The notes below the pieces were generated by a model. The model did no database searches. It saw only the letters and a list, made by a program, of their open reading frames with translations, and had not been told where the DNA came from. A stretch of DNA of 64,000 bases from Fennellomyces sp. T-0311. Taxonomy: Eukaryota; Mucoromycota; Mucoromycetes; Mucorales; Lichtheimiaceae. Below are positions 34,849-44,539 of the stretch, one piece after another. The position numbers and the translations under genes were made by a program. The first letter of the stretch is position 1, and every line of letters begins with the position of its first letter. Location of the stretch: contig JALLLT010000013.1 of the NCBI GenBank assembly GCA_025266875.1, positions 248,001-312,000 on the forward strand, read 5' to 3'.

Positions 34849-36392
34849 TTATTGCTCAAAACTCACTTGCTCGTGGTGCAGATGCCATGCGGCTACATTG
34901 CGCAGGGACTGTTGAAGAATGTCGGCTAGCTCTTCCTTGTGCTCGCAACGGCTCTCCGGCGAATCCGTCACTGTGGAGAGGGACAGCAGGTTCCGGCCGA
35001 GTCGGTACGATAGCTGATAGTCTTGCTGGATCTGCAAAAAAAAAGATGAAATTTGTCAATACGAACGTTTCTGGAAATGAATGGGGTGACCTGCCTCTTT
35101 TAGCTGTTTCTGAAGCACTCGCAGCTGGCGCTCCAGTTTGTGTTGCGCCACAATGCTCAGCTGTTCATTGTCTTGAGCCACGGCCAGCTTGGCTTGCATT
35201 TCCTTTCTCCGCTCGATTTCCTTTCCCAAACGGTGCTTGACGACCTCCATTTCGCCCTTGAGGCGATCGATCTCGGTCTTCTTGGCCTCCTGGGCCTCAT
35301 CCAACTTGCCCTGCCAATGCTTCTGAATTTCCGAGGCATCTTTGGACATACTTGCCTGGACATCCAGCATCTTATCGCGCCATTCCTGATTGAGCCGTTT
35401 GATGGCATCTTCCTTTTCCTGGGCGGCGATCCGAACTGCCTGGTCCACCTGCGCCTGGCGTTCGATCATCCACACATCCTTTTCGGTCTCGAACTGGTCC
35501 CGTGCTTCCTTCAACGCATCCTCGTATTCGGATTTGGCGTTCGCGATCCTGGCTTCGTATTGCATGGATTGCTGCTGACTCTCATTCATAAAGAGCTCAC
35601 GCATCCGCTGCATTTCCTCGTTGTGTTTGGCAGCAAGGTCGCGGTGGGAAGCCGTCTGACTGGCCATTTGCTGCTGACGCGTTTGCCATTCGAGTTTGTC
35701 TTGCGCACGCTGCGACTTTTCACGCGCCAATTCGCTTTTGATGGCTTCCACTTGGTCTCGTCCGCCGTGGTGTTGCTGTGTTACGTCTTTGAGGCGTTCT
35801 TGCATACTGGCTAACCGCCGTTCATGCTTTTTCTGCTCGGTGGCTAATGCATGGTCGTGCCGTGTTCGCAGCTCCTGCAAGTCTTCCTCGTGCTCGTTTC
35901 GCTGAGTTTCCAGTTGTCGTTGCAAGTTTTGAATCTATACATGTATTTTTTTTGGTTCGCGCATATCAGTCTAAAGAGGTCTAGCATGCATCGAGGCTGG
36001 CTACCTCATCCATGAGTTGACGTTCAATGTCATGCACCCGTTTTTCCAAAAGACTTTCTTTCATTTTGACTTCACGAAGGAGCTGCAAAGTGTGTATCAA
36101 TTTGGCGTTTCAAGTTGTGTGTGTGTGTGTGCAAAACATACACTTGCTGTGTTGCGCTCATACGTTGCTCGGTCCTCCTGGATTTTGCGTTCAAGGCCTT
36201 CGGCTCGATCGCGATACTCCTCGCATTCGTTCAGCAGCTAAAAGACGGCAGGGTATGAGGGGTCCCGGATAAAAAAAAGAGAGCTGTTTATTCCACTACC
36301 GTCACTTTCTCGACCTCCCAGTCGTGGATGGGTGCGGAGGGTCCGAGCGTCATGGTCCGCTGCTGTTGCGGTCGACTGACGGGTTGCTGCAT
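34849..36392 (-). CDS. Coiled-coil protein, function unknown
   Basis: About 429 residues in five minus-strand exons: 36392-36300, 36237-36142, 36082-36005, 35934-35095 and 35031-34849. After a Gln/Pro-rich start (MQQPVSRPQQQRT) almost the whole protein is heptad-like and highly charged, including QRQLETQRNEHEEDLQEL and ERQAQVDQAVRIAAQEKED. A less helical end has YRLGRNLLSLSTVTD. It resembles centrosomal or cytoskeletal coiled-coil proteins only in general character; I do not recognise an orthologue. The last intron (35032-35094) is best read as GC-AG (GAG then GCAGGT), which continues the heptads into IQQDYQLSYRLG. A GT donor two bases on (GTCACC) needs a different acceptor but remains possible. 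It lies 134 bp downstream of RPC9. Confidence 0.75.
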
Positions 36393-36526
36393 TATTATTT
36401 TTTCAAGAGAAAGAAAGAGAGAAAAAGAGTGCCAAGGAAACGGAAAAAGGGATAAAAGTACAAAAAAAACATGCTGGAGCCAAACTGTAAAAATGCTAGG
36501 TTGTATCACGTTACGCACACATGAGC

Positions 36527-37074
36527 TCAGGACTCTTCCTCTTCCATCTCATACACCGGGTCGTCGTCGCGAGGCAACACACTCAGCGTCGTCTGCAGCA
36601 GCTCCTCCAGCTGATCTTCCGAAAACCGCTCCTCGCACTCCTCGATGAGCTAACAACCCATCGCCGTGTTAGCCACCTACGAGCCTGTGCGCGTTGCAGA
36701 GCTTACCAGATAGATCTCGACCGCACTTTTCGGCCGCAGGTTCAGCAGCTGGATCTTTTCCGCCAACGTCAATTCATAGGCGCGCATGGCGTCCACAAAC
36801 GCCTTCACTTGCGCTTCGTCCTGAGTGCTGCATGGTGTTGCTTTCAAGTATTCTGTCAGCTAGCGCAGCTCAAATCAGTTCAAAAGGCTCGATCAACGAA
36901 AAAAGGGCAATCGTTTCTTTTGCTTGCCTCGAATTGCACAGTTCGCAGATTCTCCGGGACGGCAATGCCATCGGGGACATCGCGCACTTCCTTTTGCTTG
37001 GCCTGCTGCTCTTCCAGCAATCGAAGCACTTCAAAGTTGCTCAGCATTCCCGCTCTGGGATTCTCAATGATCAT
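36527..37074 (-). CDS. rpc17: RNA polymerase III subunit RPC9 (CRCP/RPC17)
   Basis: Pol III stalk subunit, partner of RPC8 (RPC25), needed for initiation at tRNA and 5S genes. Three exons on the minus strand: 37074-36928, 36859-36707 and 36649-36527, about 140 residues, the normal size. The N-terminus MIIENPRAGMLSNFEVLRLL and the segment TEYLKATPCSTQDE match the family. So do LAEKIQLLNLRP, VEIYLLIEECEERFSEDQLE and an acidic end (EMEEEES). Intron 1 (36860-36927) starts with GC (GAG then GCAAGC) and no in-frame GT donor exists nearby; both neighbouring exons are in phase 0. The start is the first Met that leaves the conserved MLSNFEV block close to the N-terminus. It lies 87 bp after VPS37. Confidence 0.93.
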
Positions 37075-37161
37075 GGTGTGGGTGACAGTTTGGCTTTCCC
37101 CGCCCAAAAGAAGAAAAGAAAGAGAGAAAATTGTTCAGGCGCGCTGAGTTCTTTTTGTATT

Positions 37162-38308
37162 TTACGTTGGAATCTTTTTGATAAACAGGCTCTCCTGTTG
37201 GGCGCGCTCCAGCTTGCTCGCACGCAGATGGTATACTTTTCGAAGCTCGCGAAACTGCTTCACAAAGCTATCGTGATCCAAATTGCCGTCCAAGAAACTC
37301 TGTGCTACGGATTCGGATAATTCGTCCGACTCGTACACGCTGGCCTTGAGTCGGGTGAGCACCGTGGACGACGAGAAGCGCTAATGGCAGAATCAGAGGT
37401 TAGCTTTTAAAGTTGCCAATAGACCGTCAGCCTCACGTTGAATGCCTCGTGCTGTTCATGCTCCTTGTCCTCATATTCTGTCAATAATTTTCTGTATTCC
37501 CCGTCCAGCTCCTTGGCCTCCGCCCGCAGCTTCAGCACACCATCCTCCTTGCCCAGGTTCTTCTCTGCAAGACCATCAGCCTGTCAATGCTTCGCTAACC
37601 AACAACCACACCGGGGGAGGGGAACCACCTACGAGCCAGGTTTTCATTGCCGTTCCGCAATTCCTCTTGCACCGTCTTCATGCTGCGTATGCGCTCGAAC
37701 GAATTGAAAAACAGTTCGAACGCCACATCATCCGTCACCAGCTCCTCCAGCTCCTCCGTGCTTTTGTTGGCGATCGATGCATATTCCGACATTGTCAGTG
37801 CCGACGCGGGTTGTTGGGTTGCTGGCACTGGCGGCGGCGGTCGATGTCCATAACTGCTTGCTGCTTATCAACACGTAAAACACATCTCTCCATCACCCAC
37901 CCCCACCTACCTCTCTTCGGCAGCCAGCTCTTTGTTGCTGCCGTTGGTGTTCTTTCTTGCAGGCGGCCGTTGCGCAAATTCTTCCAGGATATCATGCACA
38001 ATTTTGCCAAGCTGGACCTGGGAGCCAGACCAGCCAGCCGGAGTCAAGACATCTTGCACAACAACGTCGGACTCGATCCAAGGATGTCGCATGCCTGTAG
38101 GTGACACTGTAATTATCGGTGGCGCTTCGGGAAACTCGGCTGGTAGATTCACCAGCAAAGACGCCGTCAGGTCCGGTATCGTGCACGCCAGTTCGTACAT
38201 TTGGCCTTCCAAGATGACTGTCACATTGGCATTCTGCGAGTACAGCGAGGCGATCTGCTGCTGCTTGCTATGTTTTTTTTTGTCGCCTTGCATTAGCTCA
38301 CGGAGCAT
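37162..38308 (-). CDS. vps37: ESCRT-I subunit VPS37 with N-terminal UEV domain (VPS37A type)
   Basis: Endosomal sorting protein that joins VPS23 and VPS28 in ESCRT-I. Four exons on the minus strand: 38308-37911, 37853-37633, 37564-37437 and 37380-37162, about 321 residues. Residues 1-130 look like a UEV (ubiquitin-conjugating variant) domain: ACTIPDLTASLLVNLPAEFP and HPWIESDVVVQDVLTPAGW, with no catalytic Cys in the expected position. A Pro-rich linker follows (HRPPPPVPATQQP). The Mod(r) helical domain is in the last three exons, including YASIANKSTEELEELVTDD and LDGNLDHDSFVKQFRELRK. The exon 2 acceptor could shift by four bases. It is divergent from the CaM kinase gene. Confidence 0.92.
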
Positions 38309-38513
38309 GATGGAAACAATGCATGGACCTACAGTTCTTGATAGTTGGCCATTGGGAGCGGGAAGCAGGGCAGAAAAAGTGGGTGTGTGTGTATGCTGGC
38401 GCTGCTTTAAATTTAGCAAGCGATTCACTTTTTTTTGAATTAAAAAAAGCAAGAAGGGTTTTTGCTTTCTTCTCTCCTTCGCTTTCTTCACTTTTCCACA
38501 CAAAACTTGGGCC
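38309..38513. promoter_or_regulatory. Compact divergent promoter, VPS37 / CaM kinase
   Basis: Only 205 bp separate the two start codons. It contains a pyrimidine-rich stretch (ttcttctctccttcgctttcttc, 38467-38489) just before the kinase ATG. No TATA box was seen. The open frame running through it from the VPS37 side (MAQVLCGK...) is judged non-coding because the UEV domain begins at the later Met. Confidence 0.45.
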
Positions 38514-40188
38514 ATGGGTTTCCTCAGCGCTTTGGATGCGATTGCCCACGGCGGTATTCAGCAGCCAGAATCCTACGCGAAAAAGAAAAGCTATCAGTTT
38601 GAACACGAGCTTGGTAACATTTGACGAGAGACAACACATGGGTACTGGCGTGTTTTCTCACCATGGATACGCTCCAAAGGACGTGGATCATTCGGCTCTG
38701 TTCGACGTGCCACTCGCATCTCGGACGGCAAGCAGGTTGCCATCAAAATCATTGCCAAAAAGACAGTCAAGGGCCACTTTGATATGGTGCAGACGGAGAT
38801 GCAGGTCATGAAGGGTCTTGATCATCCCAACGTCATTGGCTTTTACGATTACTTTGAATCAAGGTAAGGCACAAGGCGACGCTCAAGTTGCTTCGGTCGA
38901 CTCACGTTGCTTTTTGTTTACTACAGAGACAAATTCTACATGGTGTTTGAGCTGTAAGGCGTTTCGGATCGAGCCGTCCGTAGGCAAAGGCTAACCAGCG
39001 TTTTTGATTATTAGTGCCACGGGTGGTGAATTGTTCGAACGCTTATTCGAACGCGGCAAGTTTACCGAAAAGGACGCCGTATGTAACACGTGTTTGGTGC
39101 GAGGAGGAAACATACGATGAAACTCACACACAATGCGAGCAGATCGTCGTGGTTCGATCGATCCTGAATGGGCTGGAGTATCTTCATTCGCACAACGTCG
39201 TGCATCGAGGTAAGCCGGACGACGCTTCAGCCATGCGGTGTAACTCGACTCACTTTATTTGAAAGATATGAAACCCGAGAATCTGCTATTCAAAAGCCCC
39301 GACTCGGACGCTGATCTGGCAATTTGCGATTTCGGGTAAGTTGACATGGGCCATTATATATCACTTTTTTATACCAAGTTCCCATTACCAGCATTGCCAA
39401 GGAGAACGATGGAGCGTCGGCTTTGGATACCATTTGCGGTTCCCCGCTCTATGTCGGTAAGCCATACGCTTTTCCCTCTCCTTTTTTTTTGCGTACTGTT
39501 ACTCAGCATTTGGTTATTCCTAAGCGCCCGAGGTACTGCTTCGTCAAGGTTACGGATCGCCCGTCGACATGTGGGCAGTTGGGTAAGTGCTGGCCCATGA
39601 CATATCAGAAAAAGTCTCTAAAAAAAATCGTTTTGCGCCGCAACCCAAAAGTGTGATCACGTACATGCTGTAAGTACAAACGTATACCCGATATAGTCTG
39701 TTTGTGGCTGAACAAGCAATCATTGTCCCAGTTTATGCGGTTACCAGCCATTCCAAGCCGAAGATCAAGTCGAGTTGATGGCAGAGATCACCGAGGCCAA
39801 GTTTGAGTTTCATGAACGATACTGGCGCAACATTTCACAGGACGCCAAAGACTTTATTCGCAGATTGCTGACACTCGATCCAAAGGCTCGACCCACAGCC
39901 ACCGAGGCAAAGCAGGATAAATGGATGACCGGCAAGGATGCTACCGATATCGATATCCTGGAAACTGTGCGTGAGAACTTTAATCCGCGAAAGACACTCA
40001 AGAACGCCGTGCGTGCCGTCAGTGCAATGAACCGTCTCCGATCGGGCTCCTTGAAGGCCGAAAACAAGCAAGAGGATGGTCATAAGCCTCCGGTACCTGC
40101 ATTGGCTCAGATCCTCAAAGTGGCTGCTGCAGCCAAGCACAACAACAACGGCGCTGCTCCCGCAAAGACACCGGCCGCAGCAAAGTAA
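38514..40188 (+). CDS. Calcium/calmodulin-dependent protein kinase, CaMK I type
   Basis: Ser/Thr kinase of about 369 residues in ten exons: 38514-38613, 38680-38863, 38927-38953 (27 nt), 39015-39078, 39143-39209, 39266-39335, 39392-39456, 39525-39582, 39652-39669 (18 nt) and 39732-40188. All catalytic elements are present: Gly loop GRGSFGSV (34-41), Lys56 in VAIK, HRDMKPEN (146-153), DFG (169-171) and APE. A threonine sits in the activation loop (ASALDTICGSPLYV), as in CaMK I kinases activated by CaMKK. After the kinase fold, NFNPRKTLKNAVRAVSAMNR is a good autoinhibitory and calmodulin-binding helix. The tail is Ala/Lys/Asn-rich. All introns are GT-AG. Confidence 0.95.
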
Positions 40189-40421
40189 CTTGCGCTCTCT
40201 CTCACCATATATGTTCCTTTTCTATATTATACCTTATCCTTTTGACCAAGTATACAGTATTACTTAGCTTCTTTATTCCCCTTCTTTGTATCCAAATCGG
40301 TTAATTTGATTTTTTTTATTTACTTATTGGAAACTCCTCCTTTCACCCATCGGCTAAAAAGTACATCCTTTACGCCAAGTCTCCTCCATGTGTGACACAA
40401 TCAAAGTGTGCGACATGAATG

Positions 40422-43074
40422 TCAATAAAGCAGCGCATGGACTGGATAGGGGTGCGTGAATCCAAACACTGTGTAATACCCAATGACTCCGTACGCAGTA
40501 TATGCAGCGTAATGACTAGAGATAAATTGCATCAGCCATCAAACTTAAATATCTGAAACGTTTCCATTTACCTTGAAAATACACGATGACGCCCGCAGGT
40601 CACCAGGACCACCACGGTTACCAGCATCGGAATATCATCCATTACGGATGCCAAGGACGGTGTCGGTGTTTGCCATCCAACAGCGACCAGGTCTCGGATA
40701 TATACTATAACCTCAGGTACGTTATACGGAAGGAGCGCCGAGAGAAACAGCAGCGTCTTTGAAATAATACACAGACACACACATTAGCCATCAGAGTTAC
40801 ACCCACCCGAAATGTTTTACCGAAGCATCTGGCGTCATGGTAACCACATAATGCAAGTAAATTGCAACAACAATGACAGGCACGGGCGCCACACGAAGCG
40901 TTGCCAATGATATCGCGACAATTAGCTCCTTGGTCTTGTTGCCAAAGACAATCGGGCGGAGCAAGTAGGATAGGCAAGACACGAATATCCAAATCAGGCA
41001 CAAGACACCTGTTCCAAGGCAGAGAAAGAGTCCTGGGAGCCACCAAAACGCAAAGCCTTGTGGCACACCCATTAGACCAGCCACACTGACCAGTGCCACG
41101 AGCGTGCCAAGCGCACGTGAAAATTCCAAGTTGCCTAAATTGGAAACCATGTCATTTCCCTTTTCTCATCGACTCCCATAAAAAAAAAGGAGGGGGACAG
41201 AAGGCATACCGTTTACCAACGCGACCAATGCCATGACGAACATGTAGTTCAATATCGATGGGCCGTAACGTAACACGCACTTGCCGATGCTGCCGTACCA
41301 ATCAATTTTCAAATGCGCTTGCAAATCATGCGGTTTCCAAAACTGCAATTGCAAGTGATCTGCCACGGCATAGAAATTGATATCGACAGATGGACTGAGT
41401 GGGTTCAAACCGACATGGTATTTGCTTTCTCCGCCAATGTTTTGTTGAACCATGGGCGCGAATCCATCCTGTCGCCATTTATCCGATTGCAAGGTGAGGC
41501 GGTACGTTAAAAGAGGTGTGCGGATCGTCGGGAATTCGACCGTGGCGTGCATTGTTGTTGCCAATGGGAAGGAGACGCCACGTATCAGCTTCCAAATAGA
41601 CTGGTTTATCACCAGAGGAGACGCCCGACGTGTCATCTCGGCCATAACAAAAGCTTGGGCATCGCCGCCGTGTTGCCAAACACCTACGGTATTGTAACCG
41701 CCCATGTGTTGGTTGTCGAGATGGACATACAAGAATGCCTTGCCATAGTAAGCGGCGTGACGATCTGACGGCATGGAAGATGGCAACAGCGTCGCCATGT
41801 GTGTCACGTCTTTTGTACATTGGGTATCTTTGCATAGCATCACGCGTACGCGACCCTCAAGGTCGTTTGTCAACAGCGAAAATTCGGATGGGTCGTTGGG
41901 AATTGAGAGCAGCGTAATCTTGGGCACCTTGGATGCATCCAGATACTTGAATGGGATTCCGTTTGCTCGAATGACTTGTGGCTCACCAACTAGCGATACA
42001 CGCAGTTAAGCATAAAAAAAATCAAACTGAAGAATAACCAAACTTACTAGACGGTGGCGGCAATGCCAACGGTGCAGCAATAAAGTGACTTTTGAACAAC
42101 TGAATCGACGGTCTGACCTGTACGCTATCCACCAATGCGGCGGATATCACTCGCACCAATTGATTGCACCATAAAATGGCCATATGATCGCATGTCGTCC
42201 ACACCTTGGGGATGGCCGTCGAGAAGGCGGTAAGACCTGCTCCAGCTGGCAAGATGGCTGCATCCGAATTGACGATACTATCCGTCGTACCTCCCGCCAA
42301 TGACACAAGCGTCATGTTGGTATCAAAAGATCGGATCTTGCCGTAAACGCGTGCCATTTTGGGACCCAAGACAATGGGTGGTTGAGTATGCGGCGTTGCC
42401 AATGTCAAGATGGTTTGAATGGTGTTGGGTCGATAGTTTGGCAAGGTCAGCATGAGTCTAGCAACGATGCCACCCATGGAATGGCCTACGACAAGAACAG
42501 AAGATCCCTGATTGTATAGAGATAGGATGCGTTCGATGGCGTCGTTGAGGTATTCGGCTTGGTCGTAAAGCAGTTGGCCACTGAGTGCTGAAAACTCTTC
42601 GTTCAGATCGACTATTGGGAAATAAGTAATGGTTTGGATGGATGATGTAGCGCGATATACCGGTGAAAAAGTCGAGTCGGTTGCCGTCGGGTTTGTTCTG
42701 CTTGTAATAATAGGTGGAGGTGGCCGCAATGGATCGGACCTGCTTGTAACTTCCTGCATGACCAGGAATAAATAGCGCAGGCATGCCTTTTGGCTAATTA
42801 AAGTCCATTTCAATAGGATAGCCCGATCGTCCCATGACTCTATGTTCTTTACCTCGTTGGGCGCGTCCATGAAACCTTCGCGGAAAAGATAAAGTGTGTA
42901 TTTCTGACCAAGACGCGAATCGGGTCCGGGATCTATAGGAACAAACGATGGACGCGAGTATGACATTGCACACGATTGAACATCGCGTTGATGATGAAGA
43001 AAGGAATCAGCTATAATGCCCAGCGCGATCAATGTCAACGTTGCAATGGCAGCAAACGTGCTATTCGCCGGCAT
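40422..43074 (-). CDS. bst1: GPI inositol-deacylase BST1/PGAP1
   Basis: ER membrane lipase that removes the acyl chain from the inositol of GPI anchors so that anchored proteins can leave the ER. Seven exons on the minus strand: 43074-42853, 42793-42661, 42611-42048, 41989-41210, 41134-40803, 40756-40572 and 40515-40422, about 769 residues. An N-terminal signal anchor ([18 protein letters not shown]) precedes [18 protein letters not shown] and the Ser-hydrolase nucleophile elbow GHSMGG (Ser163). The exons after 41210 encode several transmembrane helices, as in the family. The start codon lies inside the 3' end of the METTL4 frame (14-nt overlap, same strand). It is convergent with the CaM kinase gene. 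Confidence 0.94.
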
Positions 43075-44240
43075 CTTGTTTATTGTCTGTAGACTGGGAA
43101 AAGAATCGCTTATGCTGAAATTTCAGGCACTCGTTGCCCCAGCTTGTCCAACCAGGTGTCAAACACCGAGCAAACAGTTCCAAACATCGCGGATTCTCTT
43201 TGAGATAACGATTCAATATCGGGGCCAGAGGTGGTTTTCGCGAATGCTGACGACACGGCACGCTCACAATCGCATGTTGTCGTGGTATCGATGAGGTGCC
43301 GGGCATGCCGAGAATAAGCTGTTCGTATGGTTTTCGATGGGGTGAGTCGAGCGGAATAACGGGCACGCCTGAGGTCGTTACTTTGAGCCAATACCAGTGT
43401 CCAACTTGTTCAAGTCCCCATGATTTAAATAGCTTATCCACCACGAAGCGACGAAACTTTGGCTTGTTGGTCACCCATACGGCAACCATACCGTTTTCTG
43501 CCAGTAATTCGGGGATGGGTATTTGGAACAAGTCATAAATGTCTTGAGTTTCGTACTTGGATGATCGCCGTACACTTTTGTTTGGCCATGGCGGATCCAT
43601 TACGATCAAATCGCATTTCCCTGACTGTTGCACTTTTTTTAAAACTCGTATTAGCACGAGCATGATCATAACAACCGTTGCCAGGTTTACCATAGGACAC
43701 CAGATCCGCCATCCCGGTTGTCAAGTCACTCATAAGGAACGCTGATCCAGGTGGTACCAGATAATCGTTTGTGCCAAGTGTGAGTGTCGCGCAATACTTG
43801 CGTTGATTATGTATGACTTGATGAAACACGTCCAGCGTGTCCATCGCTGTGGTCGGCTCTGTCAAGTCCAACTTGATATGTTCGTCCTGGTGAAAGAACC
43901 GTTGCGACGCTTGGGCCAACGCCATCAAACTTGGAAAATCGATCGGATCGCCCGCATCGGTCATTGCGTTGCCATCCGTTTTACTGAAAACGTTAATGTC
44001 GGGTAAAACGGTCAAGAGGAACGGTTTGGCATCCGTCTCGTGCCATGCCGCAGTGTGTGTTTCGCTGTCATGACCTCGTTTACGCTTTTGTCCAGCTAAA
44101 GAGCTGGTGTAGTAAGGTTGATCAACGTTGAATTGGCCGCTTTGCAATTGGTATTGGAGGGATTCAGTAGTTAAGCCATGAGATAACGCAGCAGTGCAAT
44201 CGAGTGCAGTGAAACGATCATTGGCTTTGATAATGCTCAT
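43061..44240 (-). CDS. mettl4: METTL4-type N6-adenine methyltransferase (MT-A70 family)
   Basis: S-adenosylmethionine-dependent methyltransferase of about 369 residues, two exons: 44240-43691 and 43620-43061. The catalytic motif DPPW is at 192-195 (CDLIVMDPPWPNKSVRRSSK). ELLAENGMVAVWVTNKPKFR, HWYWLKVTTSGVPVIPLDSP, PYEQLILG and LELFARCLTPGWTSWGNE follow in METTL4 order. The upstream exon has the expected KRKRG patch and LVPPGSAFLMSD. METTL4 enzymes methylate U2 snRNA in animals and have been linked to DNA 6mA; early-diverging fungi are known for abundant 6mA, so the substrate here is open. The start was chosen at MSIIKAND because of family length; the frame is open to 44339. Its C-terminus runs across the start codon of BST1. 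Confidence 0.92.
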
Positions 44241-44539
44241 CCAAATAAAGAAAATAATTGGTGCGGGTGCGATCGTCGGCAGATTCTGAGACGAGTGTAA
44301 GGTGTTGTATCTACAACATGATTTTGGCTCATGCATCACTTACCCTTGTTTGCTTCTTGACAATTGGTTACATTAATTTTCGGCTCTACAGCCACACCCT
44401 TGTTCTTGACATGCGTTCCCCATAATAACCTTGCGTTTCTAGTGAGCCCTGGTTACCACAGCAGTTCATGTGCCTTATAACCATGTCAATGGTCCAACCG
44501 CTCGAGAATAAGCTTTTATTATTTAAAGTGAGGATCCAG
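44241..44539. other. Intergenic flank of METTL4 and the KDZ relic
   Basis: About 300 bp upstream of METTL4; no gene or motif supported. Confidence 0.4.

Noticed and set aside
35140..35814. Plus-strand 224-codon Leu/Phe-rich frame
   Set aside because: Antisense of the charged coiled-coil exon; hydrophobic composition is the complement of Glu/Lys codons.
37442..38104. Plus-strand 220-codon frame opposite VPS37
   Set aside because: Antisense shadow crossing two introns of VPS37.
38309..38515. N-terminal extension of VPS37 (MAQVLCGKVKKAKERR)
   Set aside because: It fills the whole divergent promoter and overlaps the kinase start; the UEV domain begins at the Met at 38308.
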